DNA of 8,568 nucleotides, taken from Sphingobacteriaceae bacterium. GTDB lineage: Bacteria > Bacteroidota > Bacteroidia > B-17B0 > Aurantibacillaceae. The translations under genes were made by a program, and so were the position numbers. The stretch spans positions 1 to 8,568 of the forward strand of contig JAHEYE010000141.1 of assembly GCA_023251695.1 (NCBI GenBank), written 5' to 3'. Below the pieces are notes generated by a model that worked only from the letters and a program-made list of their open reading frames with translations, searched no databases and had not been told where the DNA came from. Positions 1 to 7,578 of this stretch are shown here, in pieces; positions within the stretch are counted from its first letter, which is position 1; every line of letters begins with the position of its first letter.

Positions 1-510
1 GGCGAGCGCAATATAGCATTGGTTGAAACACTTTACAGCTGTGGCCTAAGGGTAAGTGAATTAGTAAATCTGAAAATAACTGATTTGCATTTAAATGAAG
101 ATTACGTAAAGGTGACGGGGAAAGGCAATAAAGAACGCCTTGTTCCCATTGGGAAAACTGCAAAAAAATTAATTAAAAATTACATAAATAAAGTAAGGAC
201 TCATTTGTCTATTAAAAAGGCGGCGGTTGATCACATTTTTTTAAACCGGAGAGGCGGATCTTTATCCCGCGTGATGGTTTTTTACGTCATCAAAGATCTA
301 GCCGCTAAAGCCGGAATAAAAAAGAGATTAAGTCCGCATACATTCAGGCATTCTTTTGCCACACATTTGGTTGAAGGCGGCGCGGATTTAAGAGCCGTAC
401 AGGAAATGTTAGGTCATGAAAGCATTACCACTACAGAAATTTATACCCATCTCGACAGGCAATATTTGCGGGATAATATTTTAAGCTATCATCCCCGTAA
501 TAAAAAATAA
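1..510 (+). CDS. xerD: Site-specific tyrosine recombinase XerD, C-terminal part (5' end outside window)
   Basis: This is the catalytic half of a XerC/XerD-type tyrosine recombinase, which with its partner resolves chromosome dimers at dif. The frame is open from base 1, so the N-terminal DNA-binding domain lies off the left edge; about 169 residues remain of a family length near 300. All active-site positions are visible: Arg in GLRVSEL (codon at 49), Lys in TGKGNKER (121), His and Arg in HTFRH (337 and 346), His in LGHES (415) and the nucleophile Tyr in EIYTH (442). The LGHESITTTEIYTH block and the end in YHPR resemble XerD more than XerC, because XerD proteins commonly end in (F/H)HPR. The XerD rather than XerC call rests on family memory; the recombinase call is firm. 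The TTG at 19 is an internal codon, not a start. The gene ends in TAA, 58 bases before ispH. Confidence 0.9.
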   Translation, partial: GERNIALVETLYSCGLRVSELVNLKITDLHLNEDYVKVTGKGNKERLVPIGKTAKKLIKNYINKVRTHLSIKKAAVDHIFLNRRGGSLSRVMVFYVIKDLAAKAGIKKRLSPHTFRHSFATHLVEGGADLRAVQEMLGHESITTTEIYTHLDRQYLRDNILSYHPRNKK

Positions 511-524
511 CATTGTCACTTTCA

Positions 525-550
525 TCCCTTAAGTCTCTTTTGTCCCTTAA
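525..550 (+). repeat. Two direct copies of TCCCTTAA in the xerD-ispH gap
   Basis: TCCCTTAA occurs at 525-532 and again at 543-550, 18 bases apart, inside the 58-base gap that also holds the candidate ispH -7 box. A third shorter relative, ATCCCTA, follows at 552-558. Copies this short may be chance in a pyrimidine-rich leader. No protein binding can be inferred. Confidence 0.35.
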
Positions 551-556
551 AATCCC

Positions 557-564
557 TACCTTTA
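557..564 (+). promoter_or_regulatory. Candidate Bacteroidota -7 box for ispH (TACCTTTA)
   Basis: TACCTTTA matches seven of eight positions of the TAnnTTTG -7 element used by the primary sigma factor of Bacteroidota. A TTTG at 539-542 could be the -33 element, but the 14-base spacer is shorter than the usual 19-21. Only four bases (CCCT) separate the box from the ispH ATG, so transcription would begin at or just inside the start codon. The same arrangement occurs before the minus-strand gene at 8424. Read-through from xerD is the alternative. Confidence 0.35.
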
Positions 565-568
565 CCCT

Positions 569-1801
569 ATGAAAACATTCCAGGTTCCTGAGTTTTACCG
601 CAGTCCGATTATTTCCGCGGTTAAGCAATACCGCAAGGTTCAGGATCCGCGTAAAAAAGACAATTCCCCAACTATTTTAGATTTTGGTCCGGTGCAATTT
701 TTTGTAGCACGGCATTTTGGATTTTGTTATGGAGTTGAAAATGCGATTGAAATTGCCTTCAAAGCCATTGATGAAAATCCGGGGAAACGTATTTTCTTAT
801 TGAGTCAGATGATTCATAATCCGGCCGTGAACAAAGATTTAAACGAACACGGCGTACAATTTTTGCAGGATACGCATGGTGAACAGTTGATTTCGTTTGA
901 TGTTTTAACTCCTGATGATGTTGTAATTATCCCTGCTTTTGGTGCACCTTTGAATATTTTAGATATTCTTGATAAAAAAGGAATTCAAACTGAAAAATAT
1001 AATACTACTTGTCCGTTTGTGGAACGTGTTTGGAAAAAATCAGAACAGATTGGCGGAACAAATCATACCATTATCATTCACGGAAAATATAATCACGAAG
1101 AAACCCGTGCCACATTTTCAAGAAGCGCGAAACACAGTAAAGTCATTGTGGTGAAAGACATTGAAGATTCAAAAAGACTGGCGGCATACTTAGAGGGAAA
1201 TAAAACTCAGGAAGACTTTGAAAAAGAATTTTCCGGAAAATTTTCTGATGGCTTTAATATAAAAACAGATTTACAAAAAGTAGGTGTGATTAACCAAACC
1301 ACCATGCTTGCCGGCGAAACCGAAGAAATTTCCAATTATTTTAAAACAGTTATGGAAAGTAAATACGGAAAAGAGAATCTTGACAAACATTTTGCGGACA
1401 CACATGATACTTTGTGTTACGCTACTAACGAAAATCAGGATGCTACTTATGGTTTATTGAATACGGAGGCAGATTTGGCCATTGTAATAGGCGGATATAA
1501 CAGCAGTAACACATCACATCTCGTGGAATTATGTGAACGTAAATTTCCGACCTATTTCATTTCATCAGAAAAAGAAATAGAGAGTAAAACAAAGATTAAT
1601 CACTTCGATTATCCCAATAAAAAACATTTAAGCACTTCAGATTTTTTACCTGATAAACAACCGCTAAAAATTATTATAACTAGCGGAGCTTCTTGTCCGG
1701 ATTCAATTGTAGATGCTGTGATGCTCAAAATAAATTCTTTTTTTGAAGGTGTGAGTGCCGTGGACGCTGTCCTAAAAAAACTTTCCACCACCCACGACTG
1801 A
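569..1801 (+). CDS. ispH: 4-hydroxy-3-methylbut-2-enyl diphosphate reductase (IspH/LytB), long form
   Basis: IspH is a cytosolic [4Fe-4S] enzyme that reduces HMBPP to IPP and DMAPP, the final MEP-pathway step. The 410-residue protein is longer than the roughly 316-residue E. coli enzyme and matches the long form of Bacteroidota and cyanobacteria. The three cluster cysteines are seen in FCYGV (C53), TTCPFV (C148) and DTLCYAT (C283). Other active-site blocks are IHNPAVN (H83), HGKYNHEETRAT (H176, E178), NQTTMLAGE, YNSSNTSH and TSGASCPD. The position of the E. coli SAHG histidine reads PAFGA, which I recall as usual for the long form and do not take as a defect. The first 40 or so residues are a lineage-type extension. 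The ATG at 569 has no Shine-Dalgarno, as is normal for the phylum. The last codons (STTHD, stop) run into a REP-like hairpin. The exonuclease gene follows directly, so the two may be co-transcribed. Confidence 0.95.
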   Translation: MKTFQVPEFYRSPIISAVKQYRKVQDPRKKDNSPTILDFGPVQFFVARHFGFCYGVENAIEIAFKAIDENPGKRIFLLSQMIHNPAVNKDLNEHGVQFLQDTHGEQLISFDVLTPDDVVIIPAFGAPLNILDILDKKGIQTEKYNTTCPFVERVWKKSEQIGGTNHTIIIHGKYNHEETRATFSRSAKHSKVIVVKDIEDSKRLAAYLEGNKTQEDFEKEFSGKFSDGFNIKTDLQKVGVINQTTMLAGETEEISNYFKTVMESKYGKENLDKHFADTHDTLCYATNENQDATYGLLNTEADLAIVIGGYNSSNTSHLVELCERKFPTYFISSEKEIESKTKINHFDYPNKKHLSTSDFLPDKQPLKIIITSGASCPDSIVDAVMLKINSFFEGVSAVDAVLKKLSTTHD

Positions 1802-1810
1802 AGTCATGGG
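1791..1810. repeat. REP-like 20-nt near-palindrome across the ispH stop codon
   Basis: CCCACGACT-GA-AGTCATGGG has 9-base arms with one mismatch (C/A at the fifth pair). It contains the ispH TGA (1799-1801) and the first possible ATG of the next gene (1806). CCCACGACTGAAGTCGTGGG-type hairpins are, from memory, recurrent intergenic elements in several phyla and resemble REP sequences mobilised by IS200/IS605-like TnpA (RAYT) proteins. Only one copy occurs here and no such transposase is present. Calling it a mobile repeat is inference; the inverted repeat itself is plain. Confidence 0.55.
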
Positions 1811-1832
1811 ACTTGTAACAAAAAAGCCGAAT

Positions 1833-2639
1833 ATGAAACTAAACCTAACCCGTCCACTCGCATTCATTGACCTTGAAACAACTGGGTTAAACGTTGCCAG
1901 CGATCGCATCATGGAAATCTGCATTTTAAAAGTAAATGTAGATAATGCTATTGAAGTGAAAACAATGCGCATTAATCCTGAAATGCCAATAAGCAAGGAG
2001 TCATCAACTATCACCGGCATTCTGGATAGCGATGTGAAAGACTGCAAAACATTCAAGCAGGTTGCCGCAGAACTAGCTCAATTTATAGGTAACGCCGATA
2101 TAGCAGGATATAATTCAAACAAATTTGACGTTCCTGTTTTAGTTGAAGAATTTTTACGCGCAGAACTTGATTTTGATTTATCGAACCGTAAATTAATTGA
2201 TGTTCAAAACATTTTTCATATCATGGAACCAAGAACATTGGCTGCAGCATATAAATTTTATTGCGATAAGAAAATTCAAAATGCACATAATGCAGAGGCT
2301 GATATAAAAGCCACCTACGAAGTGTTTTTAGCGCAATTAGATCGTTATGCAGATAAACAATTTGAGGATGCCAAGGGTAACCTGCATACACCTGTGAAAA
2401 ACGACATGAATATACTATCTGAATTGAGTACGAAAACAAAAAATGCCGACCTTGCCGGAAGAATCGTGTTCAATGAAAAAGGCGTCGAAGTTTTTGCTTT
2501 TGGGAAACATAAAGACAAACCCGTAACAGAAGTGTTTGAAAAAGAACCTTCCTATTACAATTGGATCATGAATGGGGATTTCCCGCTTTACACCAAAAAG
2601 ATTATTACACAAATCAGGTTACTAATGAGAAAAACCTAA
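1833..2639 (+). CDS. DEDDh 3'-5' exonuclease (DnaQ/ExoX-like)
   Basis: This is a 268-residue 3'-5' exonuclease of the DnaQ superfamily, likely acting in DNA repair or end trimming. The five DEDDh residues are present: D13 and E15 in FIDLETTG, D99 in NSNKFDVPVL, and H152 and D157 in HNAEAD. Residues about 215-265, beginning at FGKHKDKP and including PSYYNWIMNGDFP, match the small C-terminal module seen in exodeoxyribonuclease X-like proteins. An in-frame ATG at 1806 would add nine residues (MGLVTKKPN), but it lies inside the REP-like hairpin. As I recall, homologues begin close to MKLNL...PLAFFDLETTG, so I choose 1833; the longer start cannot be excluded. The protein lacks polymerase or helicase domains, so it is a stand-alone nuclease. 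It may instead be the polymerase III proofreading subunit, but the ExoX-type tail argues against that. The gap to the ispH stop is 31 bases, so co-transcription is likely. Confidence 0.88.
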   Translation: MKLNLTRPLAFIDLETTGLNVASDRIMEICILKVNVDNAIEVKTMRINPEMPISKESSTITGILDSDVKDCKTFKQVAAELAQFIGNADIAGYNSNKFDVPVLVEEFLRAELDFDLSNRKLIDVQNIFHIMEPRTLAAAYKFYCDKKIQNAHNAEADIKATYEVFLAQLDRYADKQFEDAKGNLHTPVKNDMNILSELSTKTKNADLAGRIVFNEKGVEVFAFGKHKDKPVTEVFEKEPSYYNWIMNGDFPLYTKKIITQIRLLMRKT

Positions 2640-2645
2640 GGTTTT
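2631..2645. terminator. Weak hairpin at the exonuclease stop, possible terminator
   Basis: AAAACC-TAA-GGTTTT is a perfect 6-bp stem whose 3-nt loop is the exonuclease stop codon. A second small inverted repeat, CTAAA-TT-TTTAG, follows at 2650-2661 and runs into a T-rich stretch. Both stems are short and AT-rich, so termination strength would be low. The 145-base gap to the next gene makes some transcript end here plausible. Confidence 0.25.
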
Positions 2646-2704
2646 GTAGCTAAATTTTTAGATTTTTCTGTTTCGTCGAATAAAACAACCCTTCTGGCAT
2701 AATT

Positions 2705-2736
2705 CTTGTATGTAATGAGTCGGCGACTTGATTTTG
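2705..2736 (+). promoter_or_regulatory. Candidate promoter for the giant T9SS protein
   Basis: CTTG at 2705-2708 and TGATTTTG at 2729-2736 each differ by one base from the Bacteroidota -33 (TTTG) and -7 (TAnnTTTG) elements. The 20-base spacer is ideal. A transcript would start near 2743 and leave about 40 bases of leader before the ATG at 2785. The rest of the 2640-2784 gap shows nothing else I can support. Confidence 0.3.
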
Positions 2737-2784
2737 GGTTCTTATTTAAGTAAATTCATTATACCAAACCGCTAAAATTATTTG

Positions 2785-5700
2785 ATGGGTAAAACATTTA
2801 CATTTCAAAATTTAGTTTTTTCTTTACTTTTTATCTTAAGCATTAACTTAAGATCACAAACTTATTGGGCGCAGGCCAGCGGCGGAAATCACGTTGATGA
2901 GGCCATGGACGTTTGCAACGATGCTGCCGGAAATGTTTACTCTACCGGTTATTTTACTAACTCTGCTTCTTTCGATTCTTACATGGTTACTTCGGCATCT
3001 TCAGGTATACCTGACGGATATGTTTACAAAACCAATTCAGCCGGACAAATGCAATGGATTACTAAATTCGGTGGTGTTGGTTCTGATAGAGGTTTATCAA
3101 TCAGAGTAGACGGAGCCGGTAATACTTATATTACTGGTTATTATTACAGCACTGCAACTTTCGGAACATTTACTCTTGCATCTGTTTCAGGTTCGCAGGA
3201 TATTTTTATAGCCAAACTGGGGCCTAGTGGTAATTTTCTTTGGGTGCGCTCTGCAGGTGGTAGTCAGGTTGATATTCCGAGCAACATTGCTATTGACAAT
3301 GCAGGTGATGTAATAGTTACCGGTTCTTTCCAGGGAATTGCAACATTTGGCACGAATACATTTACAAGTCAGATTACCCCATCTACTACAATAAATTCTT
3401 ACGATGCTTTTACGGTAAAATATTCGAATAGCGGAAATTATTTATGGTGTAAAACCGGAAGCGGAAAATTTACCGACCGAGGCATGGATATAATCACCGA
3501 TGCATCAAATGATATTTATGTATGCGGTCAGTTTTCTGACACGGTTATGTTTGATGTTCTGCATACCAATGCGATCATGAATGCGGTATTCTTAATAAAA
3601 TACTCAAGTACGGGGAATGAAATTTGGTTCAGGAAAGCAAGCGCAAGCAGTTCGATTGCTTATGCACTGGCAATTAACAGTACGAACGATATTTTTATGG
3701 CCGGGGATTTTACCGGGACCATGGGTTTTTACGGTACAATAAATAATTTCTTAAGTGGCACCTATGCCAACAAAATGTATTTGGCAAAATACGATAAGAA
3801 CGGAACTTATATATGGGGTGTTGCAAACAGCTCACAAAATTATTTATCAGCAAGAAATTTGGCACTTGATAATGCAGGTGACGCTTATATCATTGGTGAA
3901 TACGGATGCACGCTCACTGAATTTGCTGACGTAACCGATAAAGGCTTATTCAATAGTATTGGTTATGCCGATATTTTTGTGGTGAAACATTCTGGTGCAA
4001 CAGGAGTTCGTTCTTGGATGCGGAATTTAGGAGGCCCTGCAAAAGATGAGGCACATGGTATTACTTTACCTTCTATCAACAATCCCATTATTGCAGGTAG
4101 TTATGAAAGAAGGTTTAATTGGACAACCAATTGGTCTGCCATCACTAATATTTACCCGACTGGAAAATCATATCCTTACTGGTCATCGTACCAAACGCCC
4201 TCATATTGTACAGATATTGATTATGATAATTACAATATTATAACATCAGCCGGTTTTTGTGATGCCTTTGTAGGAAAAGTTATTGATCTCGCTAGACAAC
4301 CCTATGATTATTACGCTAGATCCGGATCATTATGCTCAAGACCCTTTGTAAAATCGTGTATCAACTTCACTTCAACTTCTTGTCCTGACACAATTCATAT
4401 GTGCGGACCAAATAAAATAAATGCCATTACAAATACTGATGATTTGGGGGATGCTGGCGATGTTGGACCTTATCATCATTTTAAATGGTCAACTGCACTA
4501 AATGATACTTTACAAACATCAGGTACAATTAGTTTAAACGGTTCTTATAATGTTTCAGTAACTACAATGGATGGTTGCTATAGTAGTAAGGATACTGTTT
4601 ATGTAAAAGTACATCCTATTCCTTCTAAACCTCATGTGACTGATACAAAAGGATTCAATTTCCAAAAATTTCCTATTACCAATACAATTAAAATGTGTAA
4701 ACCTGATACTGTAAAAATAACAGGAGGGTTTATTAAAGGGAATTCATTCGCTTGGTCAGTTTCCCTGGGCGGACCATGGCTCTCGACACCTGATTCGAGT
4801 GTTATCACCACTAACGGAGGTTTGTATGCATTTACTTTAACCAGTCCTTTCGGTTGTAAAGCAGTAACCACAGTTAGCGTACAAGTAGATTCTATTAAAC
4901 CTATTATTCCAAAAATCAATTTAGCAGACACTGTAAAAATTTGTTGTGGACAAACAGTTTTTGTGAACTTATATGATAGTATTTTGAATCCAGTTGGAAG
5001 TCCAACTCCCTGCATCGGAATAATTGACACTTTAAAATGGTATATCAGTCCGGGTACTGCGGGTATTTCTATGTTAACAAATTGCGGAAAACCTGAAGAT
5101 GCCTATATCAGCACCTGTACTACGGGCAGCTATACAATTACCGGTATCATTAAAATAAATAATTTATGCGGCGTTAAAACCTATACAGTTACAAAAGTAG
5201 TTTACATCAAAGTAAATCCTAATCCAATAATTAATTTATCATATACAGGGCTCACACAATTTTGTCCGGGTGATAGTGTCAAAATAATTATCAATCACAA
5301 TTATCCGATTCAATGGAGTATTGGAGGCTCTATAAATGCGAGCAATTTTACCAAAGACACGGTATGGATAAAAATTGCGGGATCATATTATATAAGTTGC
5401 ACAGTAACTAATTCTTTGGGTTGTACATCAAGCCAATGGTTAAGCTTTAGCATTCTTCCAAAACCGGATCCTTTTTTAACTTTATCGCCCCCTATTATTT
5501 GTCCAAACGATTCAACTAAAATTACCTGTAACATTCCCGGCGCACTAAACTATAATTGGATTGGTCCGGCCGGGCCATATCCAAATTCACAATTCATCTG
5601 GGTAAAAATTCCGGGCTTTTATCATTGTGTGGTTACGGATGCAACAGGATGCGTTCTCACTTCTAACACCATTGAGGTGAAAGTTTACAATACACCTTTC

Positions 5701-7578
5701 TTAATGGCTAAACCGTCCGCTATTTTTTGTTTAGGAGGAAATACAGTTCTCCAAGTGGTCACAAATGATTCGACAAGCATACAATGGTTGCCACCTTTAT
5801 TTGGCGGGGGGACTGTGAAGACCGTTACCGCAACAGGTACCTACAGTGTAAAAGTAACTTCGTGCGGAATTACAACTACCTGCGTTATTTCTGTTGTAGC
5901 CTCTGCAGCAGTGGCAAACATCACACCTTCCAGCACTATGCTTTGTCCGGGTGATTCAATTTTACTAACCGCAAACAGCGGCATGGCATCATACAACTGG
6001 ATGCCCGGTAATACCTTAAATACAAATATCTACGTTTATGCAGCAGGAATCTATTCCTTAACTACGACTGATATTAACGGCTGCACAAAAAGTACCACGA
6101 TAGCAATTACTCAAAATACCAGTGTAGTTACACCTACAGCAGTATCAACGGTTAGCATTTGTTATGGTACTTCGGCTACATTGACTGCAACAGGTACAAG
6201 TATTATTAATTGGTATTCCACTCCGCTTATCGGAGGTTATTTAGCAACCGGAAATACTTACATAACTCTTCCATTAACTAAGGATACTGTATACTATGTT
6301 TCCAACGCCATTGGTGCTTGCAACAGCATCCGGATTCCGGTGATGGTAAAAATAATTCCTGCTTCAATAAAACCAATTGTAAGTGCTAACTCTCCCGTTT
6401 GTAAAGGTGATTCTATAAAACTTACTGCGAATTCGGTAACCGGTGCAACATATAACTGGAGTGGCCCAAATACGTTTACTTCATCCTTACAAAATCCATG
6501 GCTGATTGCAACAGGCGGGATTAATCAGGGATTATATCAATTATTTTTAACCGGGGGCGGATGTACAAGCGCAAACAGTGCGGTATTTGTCTCGGTTAAT
6601 GTCCCTCCTAAACCTATGGTTGCATTCAATCAAACGCTTTGTGTTGGTGATACAATAACTTTAAATGGATATGCTTCAGGTACCGGTATTACTTATAGTT
6701 GGACTGGTCCGGTAAGTTATGCGTCTAACTCTGCATCAAATACTATTTCACCTGCGGCTGCAAATCAGTCAGGTATTTATACTTTAGTGATAACAAGCGC
6801 AGGGTGTAAGAGTGATACTTCATGTGTAAACGTTCAGGTGAACACTTATCCTAATTTGAATTCATATCTTATCACCAGCAGTTGCAGCTACGATTCCATT
6901 TACATGTATGCTGATACCATGAGTGGCGTTACTTACAATTGGAGCGGACCGGGTGGATTTACTTCCAATTCTAATCCCGTAACAATTTATCCTATCAGCG
7001 CCGCTACAGCGGGAACTTATAGCTTCAGTGCAAATAATGGTGGTTGCATTGCTTCCAATAATACCTTCACTACAAATTATTTCCTTGCTCCTGTTGTTAA
7101 TCTTGGTCCTGATACTAATGCTTGTCTCGGAACCGGACTAACATTTACGGTAAGCAGCTTCCCGTATATATTGTGGCAGGACAGCACAACAAATACTTCT
7201 TTGAATGTTTACAATACGCCGGGAACATTTTGGGTAGTTGTAGTAGACTCAAACGGATGCTCTGTTTCTGATACTGTGAATGTGGTTTATCTTGATTGTG
7301 AATCATTAATAATGCCAAACGTTTTTACACCGAATGGTGATGGCGTGAATGATATATTTTATGTAGGTGGGAATTATCTCCATGGTGAATCGCTTATTGT
7401 TTATGACAGATGGGGAATTGAAGTTTACAACTCAGAAGAATTAAGCAAAGGATGGGACGGAACAAACATGCATAATGGCAAAAAATGTGAGGCCGGAACT
7501 TATTTCTATATGGCCTACATCACTATTTTCGATGGTAAACACAAAGTTGTAAAAGGTTACCTCTCACTCTTCAGATAA
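2785..7578 (+). CDS. Giant secreted/surface protein: SBBP-like beta-propeller, Ig/PKD-like array, T9SS type B sorting domain
   Basis: This 1597-residue exported protein goes to the cell surface or medium by type IX secretion. A hydrophobic signal peptide spans residues 1-24 (core LVFSLLFILSI, probable cut LRS/Q). Residues about 25-445 hold seven SBBP-like repeats of about 60 residues, each with a pattern such as GGxxxDxxxxIxxDxxGNxYxTGxF, enough for a seven-bladed propeller. After a short linker, residues about 530-1500 contain about twelve Ig/PKD-like modules, most opening with (I/L/F)C.GDS and closing near an xGC, which suggests one disulfide each. Residues about 1508-1597 form the sorting domain: NVFTPNGDGVND, YDRWG, WDG and GTYFY. 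The ATG at 2785 is preferred over a TTG at 2782 because it gives a standard signal peptide. No catalytic motif is visible. Adhesion, gliding or matrix roles are typical guesses for such proteins, but ligand and function are unknown. Confidence 0.9.
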   Translation: MGKTFTFQNLVFSLLFILSINLRSQTYWAQASGGNHVDEAMDVCNDAAGNVYSTGYFTNSASFDSYMVTSASSGIPDGYVYKTNSAGQMQWITKFGGVGSDRGLSIRVDGAGNTYITGYYYSTATFGTFTLASVSGSQDIFIAKLGPSGNFLWVRSAGGSQVDIPSNIAIDNAGDVIVTGSFQGIATFGTNTFTSQITPSTTINSYDAFTVKYSNSGNYLWCKTGSGKFTDRGMDIITDASNDIYVCGQFSDTVMFDVLHTNAIMNAVFLIKYSSTGNEIWFRKASASSSIAYALAINSTNDIFMAGDFTGTMGFYGTINNFLSGTYANKMYLAKYDKNGTYIWGVANSSQNYLSARNLALDNAGDAYIIGEYGCTLTEFADVTDKGLFNSIGYADIFVVKHSGATGVRSWMRNLGGPAKDEAHGITLPSINNPIIAGSYERRFNWTTNWSAITNIYPTGKSYPYWSSYQTPSYCTDIDYDNYNIITSAGFCDAFVGKVIDLARQPYDYYARSGSLCSRPFVKSCINFTSTSCPDTIHMCGPNKINAITNTDDLGDAGDVGPYHHFKWSTALNDTLQTSGTISLNGSYNVSVTTMDGCYSSKDTVYVKVHPIPSKPHVTDTKGFNFQKFPITNTIKMCKPDTVKITGGFIKGNSFAWSVSLGGPWLSTPDSSVITTNGGLYAFTLTSPFGCKAVTTVSVQVDSIKPIIPKINLADTVKICCGQTVFVNLYDSILNPVGSPTPCIGIIDTLKWYISPGTAGISMLTNCGKPEDAYISTCTTGSYTITGIIKINNLCGVKTYTVTKVVYIKVNPNPIINLSYTGLTQFCPGDSVKIIINHNYPIQWSIGGSINASNFTKDTVWIKIAGSYYISCTVTNSLGCTSSQWLSFSILPKPDPFLTLSPPIICPNDSTKITCNIPGALNYNWIGPAGPYPNSQFIWVKIPGFYHCVVTDATGCVLTSNTIEVKVYNTPFLMAKPSAIFCLGGNTVLQVVTNDSTSIQWLPPLFGGGTVKTVTATGTYSVKVTSCGITTTCVISVVASAAVANITPSSTMLCPGDSILLTANSGMASYNWMPGNTLNTNIYVYAAGIYSLTTTDINGCTKSTTIAITQNTSVVTPTAVSTVSICYGTSATLTATGTSIINWYSTPLIGGYLATGNTYITLPLTKDTVYYVSNAIGACNSIRIPVMVKIIPASIKPIVSANSPVCKGDSIKLTANSVTGATYNWSGPNTFTSSLQNPWLIATGGINQGLYQLFLTGGGCTSANSAVFVSVNVPPKPMVAFNQTLCVGDTITLNGYASGTGITYSWTGPVSYASNSASNTISPAAANQSGIYTLVITSAGCKSDTSCVNVQVNTYPNLNSYLITSSCSYDSIYMYADTMSGVTYNWSGPGGFTSNSNPVTIYPISAATAGTYSFSANNGGCIASNNTFTTNYFLAPVVNLGPDTNACLGTGLTFTVSSFPYILWQDSTTNTSLNVYNTPGTFWVVVVDSNGCSVSDTVNVVYLDCESLIMPNVFTPNGDGVNDIFYVGGNYLHGESLIVYDRWGIEVYNSEELSKGWDGTNMHNGKKCEAGTYFYMAYITIFDGKHKVVKGYLSLFR
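2857..4119 (+). repeat. Seven SBBP-like beta-propeller repeats (protein level)
   Basis: Repeats start near residues 30, 93, 156, 225, 282, 343 and 413 of the giant protein, a period close to 60. Recurrent elements are a GG or SG turn, a xIxxDxxGN(V/I)Y(V/I)xGxF strand pair, and a K(Y/L)xxxGxxxW strand. Examples are NTYITGYY, DVIVTGSF, DIYVCGQF, DIFMAGDF and DAYIIGEY. The seventh copy is the most degenerate (NPIIAGSY). Seven units fit a closed propeller; the exact blade register is inference. Confidence 0.75.
4381..7300 (+). repeat. Array of about twelve Ig/PKD-like modules
   Basis: Module-opening cysteines lie at residues 540, 638, 720, 827, 906, 982, 1054, 1126, 1206, 1286, 1367 and 1447. 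The spacing is irregular at first (98, 82, 107), then 79, 76, 72, 72, 80, 80, 81, 80. Later modules share the (C)xGDSIxLTA opening, a YNW(S/T)GP turn (codons at 6451, 6694 and 6934) and a closing xGC. The DNA copies differ at many synonymous sites, so the duplications look old rather than recent. Confidence 0.75.
7306..7575 (+). other. T9SS type B sorting domain (gliding-motility-associated C-terminal domain)
   Basis: The last 90 or so residues carry the hallmarks of the type B C-terminal signal: PNVFTPNGDGVND, then L.VYDRWG, a WDG block, (E)AGTYFY and a final G.LSLFR strand. In the best-studied systems this class is exported with the help of PorP/SprF-family partners; none is encoded here. 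Confidence 0.92.

Noticed and set aside
1..510. XerD-like gene as an integrase of a mobile element or integron
   Set aside because: The sequence follows chromosomal XerD closely (HPR end, LGHESITTTEIYTH), with housekeeping ispH next to it and no att-like repeats, cargo genes or phage genes.
539..564. TTTG at 539 plus TACCTTTA as a full -33/-7 promoter for ispH
   Set aside because: The 14-base spacer is well below the usual 19-21; only the -7 box is retained as a candidate.
928..950. Loss of the IspH active-site histidine (PAFGA in place of SAHG) as a sign of an inactive enzyme
   Set aside because: The long-form IspH family normally shows PAFGA here, and all three cluster cysteines and the other active-site blocks are intact.
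1772..2056. 94-codon minus-strand open frame across ispH and the exonuclease
   Set aside because: It overlaps two certain genes on the other strand and its protein has no plausible family features.
2631..2661. Two small inverted repeats as a strong intrinsic terminator
   Set aside because: Stems are only 5-6 bp, AT-rich, and the T-run after them is interrupted; kept only as a low-confidence terminator.
4632..5030. 132-codon minus-strand open frame inside the giant gene
   Set aside because: It lies wholly opposite well-conserved module coding sequence, has no recognisable domain and no promoter; it is a shadow frame.
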